Shown here: in pieces, positions 7,980-16,674 of the stretch
How positions within the stretch are numbered: position 1 is the first letter of the stretch
Layout of the letters: every line of letters starts with the position of its first letter
Assembly: GCA_035499555.1 (NCBI GenBank)
Contig: DATJYO010000069.1
Coordinates: 1 to 64,000 of the forward strand
DNA length: 64,000 bases
Source of the DNA: Bog-159 sp035499555
GTDB taxonomy: Bacteria > Acidobacteriota > Terriglobia > Bryobacterales > Bryobacteraceae
Direction: 5' to 3'
Notes under the pieces: generated by a model
What the model saw: only the letters and a program-made list of their open reading frames with translations
Databases searched by the model: none
What the model was told of the DNA's origin: nothing
Made by a program: the position numbers and the translations under genes

Positions 7980-8572
7980 GCGCCGGGCGCCGCGCCGCCC
8001 GCGGGACGCAAAGCCGTTCCACGGACTTTGCCGGCGAACTTCTGGCGAAACTTCTGGACCTTGGGCGCCACCACGTACGAACAATACGGCTGGTTCGGAT
8101 TGTGAGCGAAGTATTCCTGGTGATAGTCTTCGGCGATGTAGAACGCCGCCGCCGGCTGGACCTCGGTCACGATGGGATCGCGGAAGACCTTTTCCGCCGT
8201 TAGTTCGCGGATCACGTTTTCGGCGACCTGCCGCTGCGCGTCGTTGTGATAAAAAACGGCGGAGCGGTATTGCGTCCCCACATCGTTGCCCTGGCGATTG
8301 AGCGTGGTGGGATCGTGGATGGCAAAAAAGACTTCCAGGATTTCACGGAACGAGACGATCTCCGGATCGAAGGCAATCTGCACAACTTCGGCGTGACCCG
8401 TGCGGCCCGTGCAGACGTCCTGGTAAGTGGGATTCGGCTGCGGGCCGCCCATGTAGCCGGACTCGACGGAGAGCACGCCCTGCAGGCCGTCGTAGACCGC
8501 TTCCAGACACCAGAAACATCCCCCGGCCAGCGTGGTGGTTTCACGTTTGGACATGGTTCCAGGGTAGCTCAT
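7976..8572 (-). CDS. msrA: Peptide methionine-S-sulfoxide reductase MsrA
   Basis: A 198-residue protein that reduces methionine-S-sulfoxide in proteins. The GGCFWC signature contains the nucleophilic Cys19. The GYMGG, HAEVVQI and YRSAVFYH segments are typical, and a C-terminal Cys (NQPYCSYV) can serve as resolving residue. ATG 8572 was chosen because it overlaps the stop of the upstream FAD oxidoreductase as ATGA, which implies coupling; ATG 8554 is an alternative. The stop overlaps the stop of the convergent KASIII-like gene. No signal peptide, so cytoplasmic. Confidence 0.95.
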   Translation of the reverse strand: MSYPGTMSKRETTTLAGGCFWCLEAVYDGLQGVLSVESGYMGGPQPNPTYQDVCTGRTGHAEVVQIAFDPEIVSFREILEVFFAIHDPTTLNRQGNDVGTQYRSAVFYHNDAQRQVAENVIRELTAEKVFRDPIVTEVQPAAAFYIAEDYHQEYFAHNPNQPYCSYVVAPKVQKFRQKFAGKVRGTALRPAGGAAPGA

Positions 8573-9600
8573 CGGGCGGCGCCGGCGGCGCACACATGAA
8601 ACCGCAACATCGATCGGAAGATGCCTGGCGCCGCGGCCAGGGTGCGAAATGCGGGGGCCCGGAGCCAGCGGTAGCGGCCCATGGCAAGCAGGAGGTTCGA
8701 CATGCGCGTGGGTCGCCGGGCGAGACGGCGGTGCGCGGCCTGGTAGCGAGCCAGATCGCCCGCGACCAGCGCATCCGCCAGCGCCAGCGCCTGCTGGAAC
8801 GCCAGGCACAGGCCTTCCCCCGTGATGGCATCCACCGCGCCGGAGGCATCTCCGACCAGCGCCACATTGCCGCGCCAGACGCGCGGCAGGCGATAGTTCG
8901 CGGTCACCGCGCCGCGTTCGGGCGAAGCATGCGATCGACCGGCGAGCCGGGCGGACAGCCGCGGGAACTCCGCCAGAGCCTCCTCGAGTCGTAAATGCGG
9001 ATTCCGCGAAACCAGCGCCACGCATACCTCACCCGACCGGATCGGCGTAACGTAGATCTGGCGCCGGACACCCCAATACACTTCCATGTGATTCGTCCAC
9101 GGCGGGATGGAGTAGTGTATGCGAAAACCGTAGCGCTGCGCGGGGAGCGATGCGGCCAGACCGGCCCAGCGCCGCACGCGAGAGTGGAAACCGTCCGCCC
9201 CCACGATCCAGCGCGCGGCCGGAACATCCGCCAGGCCGGCGATGGGCGTATCCCAGAGCATCCGCACGCCGGCTGCGGCGGCGGCGTCCACCAGCCTTGC
9301 GTGCAGCACGGTGCGGCGGATACCCAGCGCGGAGCGTTCGGGAAAGGCGGCCTGGAACGAAATGTCCCCATCGATGAAACGAAGGCCGCGGAAGGAGTGT
9401 CCATCGGTCTCGCACAAGTCGATGCCGATGTTTCGCAACGCCGAGAGGCCATCGGGCATCAGTCCTTCGCCGCAGGGTTTATCGATGGGCGGCACAGCGC
9501 CATCCGCCACCGTGACGCTCAAGCCTCGACGCCGCAAGGCGATGGCGGTGGCCAGTCCGGCGGGTCCGCCACCCACGATGAAAACGTCACAGGTGCTCAA
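8569..9600 (-). CDS. FAD-dependent oxidoreductase of the geranylgeranyl-reductase family
   Basis: A 343-residue flavoprotein. It has the N-terminal dinucleotide-binding VGGGPAGLATA motif, a PCGEGLMPDGL segment, VGADGFHSRVRR, and the second FAD motif GDASGAVDAITGEGL. This arrangement is that of the geranylgeranyl reductase/p-hydroxybenzoate hydroxylase-like group acting on lipids or aromatic polyketides; the substrate is unknown. No in-frame ATG exists near the conserved start, so TTG 9600 is assigned with modest certainty. It overlaps msrA by four bases. Because it lies next to a KASIII-like gene cluster (opposite strand), a link to lipid or polyketide modification is possible but not shown. 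Confidence 0.82.
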   Translation of the reverse strand: MSTCDVFIVGGGPAGLATAIALRRRGLSVTVADGAVPPIDKPCGEGLMPDGLSALRNIGIDLCETDGHSFRGLRFIDGDISFQAAFPERSALGIRRTVLHARLVDAAAAAGVRMLWDTPIAGLADVPAARWIVGADGFHSRVRRWAGLAASLPAQRYGFRIHYSIPPWTNHMEVYWGVRRQIYVTPIRSGEVCVALVSRNPHLRLEEALAEFPRLSARLAGRSHASPERGAVTANYRLPRVWRGNVALVGDASGAVDAITGEGLCLAFQQALALADALVAGDLARYQAAHRRLARRPTRMSNLLLAMGRYRWLRAPAFRTLAAAPGIFRSMLRFHVCAAGAAR

Positions 9601-9668
9601 TGTTACTAGAGATGGACGGGAGCGCGATTGCGTTGCGTTGCGGCCGTTAATTCATCCGGTTGGGGATG

Positions 9669-10511
9669 TTAACTCAAGCCTTCCAGGTATTGGAAGCTCT
9701 GCCGCAGAGACGCGACCGGATCGCCCGGGGTCTCATCCTGTTCGACGAAATAGTGTTTCACGCCGGTCTCTTTGGCGGTGCGAATGACGGCCGCGATATC
9801 CACCTCGCCGTTGCCCAGTTCGCGGAAAGCTTTGGCGGGGATCATCTCGTTGAAGCGATGGCCGGTGCCAGGCGCGACATTCTTCAGGTGTACCAGCGGG
9901 ATACGATTGCCGTATTGTTTCAGAAGGGCGACCGGGTCCGCGCCTCCCACGTGCGCCCACATCACATCCAATTCCAGGCTGACCAGCTTGGGATCGGTAG
10001 ACTTCAGCAGCACATCCAGCAGCCGCCCCTCGGGCGTGGGCCGATACTCGAAAGCGTGGTTGTGATAGCAGAGATGCATGCCGGATTGGTGGGCCAATTC
10101 GCCGGCATGGTTCAGCGACGCGCCCAGTTTGCGGATCATCTCCACCCCGCCGCGGTCGCGCGGGTCGATCCAGGGGCACACCACATACTCGAAGTCATGT
10201 TTCCGCGCCTCGTCCAGAGCCGCGGGGAGCTTATCGGGCTCATGCAGGAAGACCTGCGGATCCAGGTGGACGCTCACGGGCCGGAGCGATGTCTGTTTGA
10301 GGCTGGGCCAGATGTCGTCGAGATGATCCAGCGTGCATTCGACTTCGCGGTAGCCGATCTGCTCGATGGCGCGCAGCGTTTCGAGCGGATGTTTGGGCAG
10401 CACGCGGCGGACCGTGTAGAGTTGGACACCCACGGTGGGCAGCGCGCGGGCGCGGAGGGCGGCGGCGGTCGCCGCGGCGGTCAGGAAACTACGGCGGGAA
10501 ACAGACGGCAT
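9669..10511 (-). CDS. Tat-exported sugar phosphate isomerase/epimerase
   Basis: A 280-residue protein beginning MPSVSRRSFLTAA, a twin-arginine signal, followed by a xylose-isomerase-like TIM barrel. Visible metal-site elements include CYHNHAFEYRP (His/Glu), SLELDVMWAHVGG (Glu/Asp), VHLKNVAPG and a C-terminal FVEQDE (Glu). These are the positions that bind the divalent metal in this superfamily. Exported paralogs are frequent in Acidobacteriota and Planctomycetes and are thought to act on unusual sugars or inositols in the periplasm; the substrate is unknown. It stands alone, divergent from the phosphatase-like gene at 10556. Confidence 0.88.
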   Translation of the reverse strand: MPSVSRRSFLTAAATAAALRARALPTVGVQLYTVRRVLPKHPLETLRAIEQIGYREVECTLDHLDDIWPSLKQTSLRPVSVHLDPQVFLHEPDKLPAALDEARKHDFEYVVCPWIDPRDRGGVEMIRKLGASLNHAGELAHQSGMHLCYHNHAFEYRPTPEGRLLDVLLKSTDPKLVSLELDVMWAHVGGADPVALLKQYGNRIPLVHLKNVAPGTGHRFNEMIPAKAFRELGNGEVDIAAVIRTAKETGVKHYFVEQDETPGDPVASLRQSFQYLEGLS

Positions 10512-10555
10512 AGGACCATGCTAGCGCGGTTCGCCGGCGATGCTATCATCGGCCT

Positions 10556-11656
10556 GTGACTCGACGCTCATTTCTCGCCGCCAGTGCGGCGGCCGCGGCC
10601 TTGGCTGCGCCGGCGCGCAAAACCAATAACCTGGTCCTGGTGACCTCCGACGGCTTGCGTTGGCAGGACCTGTTCACCGGCATCGATCCGCTGCTGATGA
10701 ATGAAAAGGATACCGGCATGACCGGCGCCGGCGCGGCGGAGCTGAGGGATCGCCTGTGGACGCCCGGCGCAGAGGAGCGGCGCCGGGCGCTCCTGCCTTT
10801 TCTCTGGGGCACCCTCGCGCCGCGAGGCGTGGTGCTGGGCAACGTGAACAAAGGCAGTTCGGTGCGGGTGACCAATCGCTACCGGGTTTCCTACCCCGGC
10901 TATTCGGAGATACTTACCGGCCGCGCGCAAGACGACATTATCCACGGCAACGATCCGGTTCAGAATCCGACGCCCAGCTTTCTGCAATTCGTGAAAGAGC
11001 AATGGAGGTTACCCAAGGAGAAGGTGGCTGTGTTCGCCTCCTGGAGCGAGTTCCATCAGATCGCGGAAAACCGGCCGGGGGATCTCTTCATCAATGCCGG
11101 ATACGAGCGTTCCACGCTGCCGTCCGGCAATGCGCGCGTTGCGGATCTGAATAAGCTGCAGTTCGAAGCGCTGTACCTGGACGATAGCGCGCGCCACGAC
11201 GCGTTCACCTTCGGACTGGCGATGGAATACCTGAAGAGCGTCCGGCCGCGCCTGCTGTACATCGCGTTTGATGAGACCGACGACTGGGCGCACGACCGGC
11301 GCTACGACCGCGTGCTCACTTCCATCCAGTTCGTGGATACCGCGCTCAAAGAGCTGTGGACCTGGCTGCAAAGCACACCCGAGTATCGCGATTCCACCAC
11401 CCTGATGGTCACCTGCGATCACGGCCGCGGCAGCACGCTGGCAGACTGGCACGACCATGGCAAGGATGTCCCGGGAGCCGATCAAATCTGGCTGGCGATC
11501 GTGGGACCGGACACGCCTCACAGCGGCGAAGCTCACGACGCGGCCCCATATCATCAGCGCGACATCGCGCCCACGGCACTGGCGGCGCTGGGCCTGGACC
11601 CCGCCGCTTATCCCGGCATCCTGGGTACGCCCATCGACGCCGGACGCTATCATTAG
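10556..11656 (+). CDS. Tat-exported alkaline-phosphatase-superfamily protein
   Basis: A 366-residue protein with GTG start and a Tat-type leader (MTRRSFLAASAAAAA). The alkaline phosphatase/sulfatase fold is indicated by LVLVTSDGLRWQDLF (metal-binding Asp), the YSEILTGR region, the IAFDETDDWAHD segment and the TCDHGRGS motif (Asp-His ligands). Together these suggest a periplasmic phosphodiesterase, sulfatase or phosphoglycerate-mutase-like hydrolase; the nucleophile and substrate class cannot be fixed by eye. A TATCAT box ends 6 nt before the GTG with no ribosome binding site, so the mRNA may be leaderless. The next gene starts four bases after its stop. Confidence 0.8.
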   Translation: MTRRSFLAASAAAAALAAPARKTNNLVLVTSDGLRWQDLFTGIDPLLMNEKDTGMTGAGAAELRDRLWTPGAEERRRALLPFLWGTLAPRGVVLGNVNKGSSVRVTNRYRVSYPGYSEILTGRAQDDIIHGNDPVQNPTPSFLQFVKEQWRLPKEKVAVFASWSEFHQIAENRPGDLFINAGYERSTLPSGNARVADLNKLQFEALYLDDSARHDAFTFGLAMEYLKSVRPRLLYIAFDETDDWAHDRRYDRVLTSIQFVDTALKELWTWLQSTPEYRDSTTLMVTCDHGRGSTLADWHDHGKDVPGADQIWLAIVGPDTPHSGEAHDAAPYHQRDIAPTALAALGLDPAAYPGILGTPIDAGRYH

Positions 11657-11660
11657 CTTC

Positions 11661-12917
11661 ATGCAAATCTCACGACGAACCGTGCTGCTCGGCATCCTGG
11701 CGTTGGCCTGTCTGCCGGCCGCGCCGGCGCAAACCGGCTTTTATCTGCACGACGGGGATCGCGTAGTTTTCTACGGCGACAGCATCACGGACCAGCGTCT
11801 GTACACCACGTTCGTCGAGACCTACGTGGTTACCCGCTTCCCCAAGATGCACGTGACCTTCGTGCATTCGGGTTGGGGCGGCGACCGGGTGACCGGCGGT
11901 GGCGGCGGGCCCATCGATCTGCGGCTGGCGCGGGACGTCGTCGCGTACAAACCCAACGTGATGACCATCATGCTGGGCATGAACGACGGCAGCTACCGGT
12001 CTTTCGACCGCCAGATCTTCGAAACCTATGCGACCGGCTACCAGCACATCATCCAGAGCGTCAAGGAATCGTTGCCGGGGATTCGCATCACGGTGATCGA
12101 GCCTTCGCCGTTCGACGACGTCACGCGCGCCCCGAATTTCGAAGGCGGTTACAACAAGGTGATGGTGCGTTACGGCGCGTTCGTGCGGGAACTGGCGGAA
12201 AAGGAAAAGCTCACGCTGGCGGACATGAACACGCCACTGGTCGCGGCGCTCGAGAAGGCCGACAAGCTGGATGCCGAGAATGCCAAGAGAATGGTGCCGG
12301 ACCGCGTGCACCCCGGACCGGCCGGCCACCTGTTGATGGCCGAAGCGCTGCTGAAAGCCTGGCAGGCGCCCGCGACGGTCGCGTCCGTGGAGATCGACGC
12401 GGCCGACTCCAAGGTGGTGAGCGCCACCAACACCAGCGTCACGGATTTGAAGACGGGCGAGCATATCACCTGGTCGCAGACGGATGATGCCTTGCCCCTG
12501 CCGATCGACCTGAAAGACCCGGTGGCGTCGCTGGCGCTGCGCGCTTCGGACTTCATGGACGCCATGGACCGGGAACCGCTGCGCGTAACCGGTCTGACCG
12601 CGGCCCGCTACACGTTGAAGATCGATGATGGGGTAGTAGGCAGTTTCAGCAAGGAGGAGTTGGCCGCGGGCGTCAATCTGGCGGCGCAGGCGACCCCCAT
12701 GATGGAGCAGGCCGCCACCGTGCACGACCTGACCGTCAAGCACAACACCGTCCATTTCGCCCGCTGGCGGCAGGTGCAGGTGCCTCTTGCCGACATCCAG
12801 GCGGAACGCAAACAGGCCGCCATGGACGCGCTCGACGCGCTGGACAACGAACTGATCGCGCAGCAGCGGGCCGCGGCGCAGCCGAAGGCGCACCGCTTCG
12901 AGCTGGCCGCGCAATAA
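11661..12917 (+). CDS. Exported SGNH/GDSL hydrolase with C-terminal extension
   Basis: A 418-residue protein. ATG 11661 follows the upstream stop by four bases. The signal peptide is MQISRRTVLLGILALACLPAAPAQ (twin Arg). The SGNH fold shows FYGDSITD (block I Ser), a WGGDR segment (block II Gly), LGMNDG (block III Asn) and DRVHPGPAGH (block V Asp/His). Such enzymes are esterases or lipases, often acting on acetylated polysaccharides. A further ~180 residues follow the catalytic domain, with a beta-rich then helical Gln/Ala-rich end (AAMDALDALDNELIAQQ), as in large rhamnogalacturonan-acetylesterase-like proteins. The substrate is inferred only by class. Confidence 0.88.
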   Translation: MQISRRTVLLGILALACLPAAPAQTGFYLHDGDRVVFYGDSITDQRLYTTFVETYVVTRFPKMHVTFVHSGWGGDRVTGGGGGPIDLRLARDVVAYKPNVMTIMLGMNDGSYRSFDRQIFETYATGYQHIIQSVKESLPGIRITVIEPSPFDDVTRAPNFEGGYNKVMVRYGAFVRELAEKEKLTLADMNTPLVAALEKADKLDAENAKRMVPDRVHPGPAGHLLMAEALLKAWQAPATVASVEIDAADSKVVSATNTSVTDLKTGEHITWSQTDDALPLPIDLKDPVASLALRASDFMDAMDREPLRVTGLTAARYTLKIDDGVVGSFSKEELAAGVNLAAQATPMMEQAATVHDLTVKHNTVHFARWRQVQVPLADIQAERKQAAMDALDALDNELIAQQRAAAQPKAHRFELAAQ

Positions 12918-12931
12918 TCAAAGCGCGGCGA

Positions 12932-15346
12932 TTAGTCGTGGCGGATGGCGGCCACCGGATCCACCCGGGTGGCGCGGCGGGCGGGAATCCAGCAGGCGAG
13001 GGCGGCGGTGGCGGTCACTATCGCCACGGCGATCCAGATGGGCGCGGCGTGGCCTGGATCGAGGCCGGTGAGCACGGTCCGCAATGCGCGCCCGGCCGCC
13101 AGCGCCGTGCCGAGCCCGAGGATGAGTCCGATGCCGGCAGTGGCAAACGCCTGCCGGAAGACCAGCGCGAAAACATGGCGGGGAGCGGCGCCCACAGCCA
13201 TCCGTATCCCGATCTCCGGTGTGCGCAGCGAAGTTGTGTAGGAGATCACGCCGTAGACGCCCGCCGCGGACAGCATCAGCGCAAGGACGGCCGTGACAGC
13301 CAGCAGCAGCATGATGAAGCGGCGGCCGGCGACCGAGTCGGAGATGAGCTCGCGCAACGTAGCGCTGAGGAGGACAGGCTGGTTGGGATCGAGAGCGGCG
13401 ATAGCCCGGCGTATGGCGAGGGCCATTTCGCCCGCGGGGCGGCGGGTCCGCACGGTCAGAAAGACGGCGCTCCGCATGGCGCCGGCGGCCAGATAGACAT
13501 TGCCCTTCTCGGGTTCGTCCAGCGCGGCGTGGCTGGCGCTCGAAACCACGCCGATCACGCGCTTCCAGTTATCCGGATGTTCCGGCGTACAGGCGACGCA
13601 CAGGCGCTGGCCGACCGCCTTCCGGCCCGGCCACAGGCGGCGCGCGACCGCCAGGTTCACCAGGGCGCCGCCGCCGGCGCGCATGTCCTCGTCGCGAAAC
13701 CATCGGCCGGCCAAGAGACGAATTCCCAGGCTCTGCAGATAGTCTCCGCCGACCACGTCGATTTCGGAGATCAGCCGCGGAGAGTCGGCCGAATTTCCGG
13801 CGGAGACGTAACCACCATGATTTTCGCCGCTAAACGGGAGGGCGTCCACCACCCCGGCGCTCTCCACGCCGGGCAGTGCGCGCACGGCCTCGAGGATGCG
13901 CTGGTAGAACAGCGCCCGCTGCGCCGGATCGGGATAGCGCTCGATGGCCGGCAGAACCACGGAAGCGAGCACGGGGCCGGACTGGAAGCCGGGATCGGTG
14001 GCGATCAGGCGCGCGAAACTGTCGAGCATCCGGCCGCCGGTGACCACCAGCAGCACCGACAGTGCAACCTCGGCTGCCACCAGAGCGGAGCGCAGGCGGT
14101 CGTGCCGGGCCGCCGCGGCGCCGCGCGAACCGAACCCGCCTTCTAGCCCGGCGCGCAGCGCCGGCGCGAGGCCGAACAGAATGCCGTTGATCGCGGCGAC
14201 GGCCAGGGCGAAAGCGAGCACCGCGCCATCGGCGTGCGCGGAGGCCAGGCGCGGAATACTCACGGGCGCCAGGGCCGGCAGGATCTTCCAGGCTGCCAGG
14301 GCGAGGAGAAATCCGCCCGCGCCACCGGCCACCGCCAGCACGCAGCTTTCGGTCAGGAGTTGACGGATAATGCGGCTGCGCCGGGCGCCCAGCGCCAGCC
14401 GTACAGCGATCTCCCGCCGCCGGGTGATCCCACGCGCCAGCAGCAGATTGGCGACGTTGGCGCAGCCGATCAGCATGAACAGCGTGGCCGCCGTCATCAG
14501 CATCCACAGGCCGCGCCCGGAGGTTCCGACCGCGCGGTCGCCCAGGCGGTTCAACTGCAAAACGCGGTCGCGATTCAACTCCGGAAAATCGTGCGTGAGG
14601 GCGGCGCTGATGGATGCCAGGTCCTGCCGCGCCTGCGCCAGAGAAACGCCGGAGCCGAGCCGCGCGACAACGCCCATACCCGCCCCGGGATTGGACGGCA
14701 CATTCAGCGGCGCGGCCCAGAACTCCACGTACGGCGAAGGCGTATGGGCCGCTGCCCGGCGCAGCGGAAAGTTGAAGCCGTGCGGCATGACGCCGACGAT
14801 CAGACATGGCCGGCCGTTGATCATCACCGTGCGGCCGACCACCGAGCGATCGCCGTGAAAGCGGCGCATCCACAGCCCGTAGCTGAGAATCATCACGTCC
14901 GCGTGGCCGCGCCGTTCCTCTGGCGGAAGTATGTTCCGCCCCAGCATGGGTTTGACGCCGAGCACATCGAACAGGTTGGCGCTCACGCGCAGCCCATACA
15001 ACGCGAGTGGCGTGGAGTGCGGGTCGCCCGCCAGGTCGAAAACCGCGTTGTGATAGGTGGCCACGGCCGCCAGCGTGCGCGTCCGGCGGGAGACTTCCTG
15101 GCTGTCATTCCAAATCACCCAGTCGCCCTGGGCCTGCTGCTGCACCTGTGGGAATTCGCTACGCAACAAGACCAGTTCGTCCGGACGTGCGAATGGCAGG
15201 GGATCGAGCAGCACGGCTTTGATGGCGGCAAAGACCACCGCGGCCGCCCCCACACTCAGCGCGATGGACAGCAGGGCGACCGCCGTGGGAACGGGTGCGC
15301 GGCGGAGGAACCGGATGGCGTAGCGGATGTCGGACAGCAGCGACAC
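12932..15346 (-). CDS. MacB/FtsX-type permease, acidobacterial orphan permease family
   Basis: An 804-residue protein with GTG start. It begins with a DIRYAIRFLRRAP segment and a first membrane helix, then a large periplasmic MacB core (LGRNILPPEERRG, VVGRTVMINGRPCLIVGV), an FtsX block with three helices (NVANLLLARGITRRREIAVRLALGA), a second periplasmic domain and a second FtsX block ending IPARRATRVDPVAAIRHD. The duplicated core-plus-FtsX layout without an adjacent ATPase gene is the hallmark of the acidobacterial duplicated orphan permease (ADOP) family. It lacks the N-terminal helical extension of the other three permeases here. Function is unknown; export or envelope remodelling is assumed from MacB. 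Confidence 0.93.
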   Translation of the reverse strand: MSLLSDIRYAIRFLRRAPVPTAVALLSIALSVGAAAVVFAAIKAVLLDPLPFARPDELVLLRSEFPQVQQQAQGDWVIWNDSQEVSRRTRTLAAVATYHNAVFDLAGDPHSTPLALYGLRVSANLFDVLGVKPMLGRNILPPEERRGHADVMILSYGLWMRRFHGDRSVVGRTVMINGRPCLIVGVMPHGFNFPLRRAAAHTPSPYVEFWAAPLNVPSNPGAGMGVVARLGSGVSLAQARQDLASISAALTHDFPELNRDRVLQLNRLGDRAVGTSGRGLWMLMTAATLFMLIGCANVANLLLARGITRRREIAVRLALGARRSRIIRQLLTESCVLAVAGGAGGFLLALAAWKILPALAPVSIPRLASAHADGAVLAFALAVAAINGILFGLAPALRAGLEGGFGSRGAAAARHDRLRSALVAAEVALSVLLVVTGGRMLDSFARLIATDPGFQSGPVLASVVLPAIERYPDPAQRALFYQRILEAVRALPGVESAGVVDALPFSGENHGGYVSAGNSADSPRLISEIDVVGGDYLQSLGIRLLAGRWFRDEDMRAGGGALVNLAVARRLWPGRKAVGQRLCVACTPEHPDNWKRVIGVVSSASHAALDEPEKGNVYLAAGAMRSAVFLTVRTRRPAGEMALAIRRAIAALDPNQPVLLSATLRELISDSVAGRRFIMLLLAVTAVLALMLSAAGVYGVISYTTSLRTPEIGIRMAVGAAPRHVFALVFRQAFATAGIGLILGLGTALAAGRALRTVLTGLDPGHAAPIWIAVAIVTATAALACWIPARRATRVDPVAAIRHD

Positions 15347-15353
15347 AAGTACT

Positions 15354-15359
15354 ATTATG
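15354..15359 (-). promoter_or_regulatory. Candidate -10 box of the orphan permease
   Basis: On the minus strand CATAAT is followed by exactly 7 nt and the GTG start at 15346. No Shine-Dalgarno sequence fits in the gap. The position suggests that transcription starts at the GTG, giving a leaderless mRNA. Confidence 0.45.
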
Positions 15360-15474
15360 GGCTGAGGGCGTTTTGCCCGCCGGGCGGGCCATTCGGCTCC
15401 CGATCATTTTTGCGCCTGCGGCATAACCTTTGCGCCTCTTGCCAACGTCTTAACAGCTTGGAGTTCCTTCGGTA

Positions 15475-16674
15475 ATGAAAACCACCCATATATGTTGCCT
15501 TGCGGTAGCGTGCCTCGGCCTGGGCGTGGCAGCCGCGCAACAGCCCGCCCGCGTTAACCTCGTTGGAGGCGTGCAAGCCATCGACACGGCTACGGGCCAG
15601 ATCACCCTGCAGACTGACGACGGCAAGACCGTAAAGGTCGCCCCGCATCCCAACGCGAAGTGGCTGCGACTGCCCCCGGGCGAGAAAAGTATCGCCAAGG
15701 CGGAAGCCATCACGGCGCAGGACGTTGGTGTGGGCGACCGGTTGCTGGCGCGCGGCGAGTTGTCGGAAGACAAGACCGCCCTGGCGGCCAGCACGCTGGT
15801 CATCATGACCAAGTCGGACATCGCCAAAAAGCAGCAGGCGGATCGTGCCGAATGGGCCAAGCGCGGGGTGGGCGGGATTGTCACGGCCGTCGATCCGGCC
15901 GGCGGTACGGTTACCATCACGACGCGGACGATGGAAGGCAAGAAGCCGCTGCTCATCGAAGTCGGCAAGGCCACTTCCCTGCGGCGGTACGCGCCGGACT
16001 CGGTGAAATTCGCGGACGCCAAACCGAGCACCTTGGCCCAGATCAAGCCGGGCGACCAGGTGCGGGCGCTGGGCTCCAAGAGCGAAGACGGCAGCCGCTA
16101 CACAGCCGAAGAGGTGGTTTCCGGATCGTTTCGCAACGTGGCGGCCACCGTAAAAGAGGTCGACTCCGCCGAGCACATCTTGAAGGTCACGGACCTGACC
16201 ACCAAGAAGACACTTACCGTGCGCGTCAACGCGGATTCCATGATGCGCAAGCTGCCCGAATTCATGGCGCGGATGATCGCCATGCGCATTTCCGGCGCCG
16301 GCGGCGGCGCGGCCGCACCCGGTGGTCCGGGCGCGGGCGGATGGCAACGGCCGCAAGGTGCGGCCGGCACACCTGCGGGCGGCGGAGCCAGGAGCGGCCA
16401 ATGGCAGGGAGGCGGCCAGGGCGGACCGCCGCGCAGCGGCGATATGCAGGCCATGTTGGAGAGGATGCCGGCGTTGAAGCTGGAAGATCTGAAACCCGGG
16501 GACGCGATCATCGTATCCAGCACGGAAGGCACCGATCCCAGCCAGGTGACCGCGATCACGCTGGTGGCGGGTGTGGAACCGATCCTGACGGCAAACTCCG
16601 GCGGTCAACGCGCCGCCATGCTGGGTTCCTGGAACCTGGACATGGGCGGCGGAATGGGCGGTGGTGAGCAATGA
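15475..16674 (+). CDS. Secreted DUF5666-like beta-repeat protein with Gly-rich insert
   Basis: A 399-residue protein with signal peptide (residues 1-21, cleaved near AAAQQ) and a GGAG ribosome binding site at 15461-15464. Three repeats of about 80-100 residues follow, each with a V-x-A-(V/I)-D pattern then TGQITLQTDDGK, GGTVTITTRT or EHILKVTDLTTK; such repeats form OB-like or beta-barrel domains of the DUF5666 type. Residues ~275-325 are a low-complexity Gly/Pro/Gln stretch. The stop overlaps the start of the TonB-dependent receptor (ATGA, 16671-16674), so the two are coupled and probably work together in the outer membrane. Function is unknown. Confidence 0.7.
   Translation: MKTTHICCLAVACLGLGVAAAQQPARVNLVGGVQAIDTATGQITLQTDDGKTVKVAPHPNAKWLRLPPGEKSIAKAEAITAQDVGVGDRLLARGELSEDKTALAASTLVIMTKSDIAKKQQADRAEWAKRGVGGIVTAVDPAGGTVTITTRTMEGKKPLLIEVGKATSLRRYAPDSVKFADAKPSTLAQIKPGDQVRALGSKSEDGSRYTAEEVVSGSFRNVAATVKEVDSAEHILKVTDLTTKKTLTVRVNADSMMRKLPEFMARMIAMRISGAGGGAAAPGGPGAGGWQRPQGAAGTPAGGGARSGQWQGGGQGGPPRSGDMQAMLERMPALKLEDLKPGDAIIVSSTEGTDPSQVTAITLVAGVEPILTANSGGQRAAMLGSWNLDMGGGMGGGEQ

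Noticed and set aside
8573..9025. N-terminal extension of msrA up to 9025
   Set aside because: The extra residues are Arg-rich antisense translation of the FAD oxidoreductase gene; the ATGA coupling fixes the start at 8572.
11648..11653. TATCAT before the SGNH gene at 11661 as a certain promoter
   Set aside because: It lies inside the last codons of the upstream gene, and the genes are 4 bp apart, so read-through expression is more likely; kept only as weak support for the leaderless pattern.
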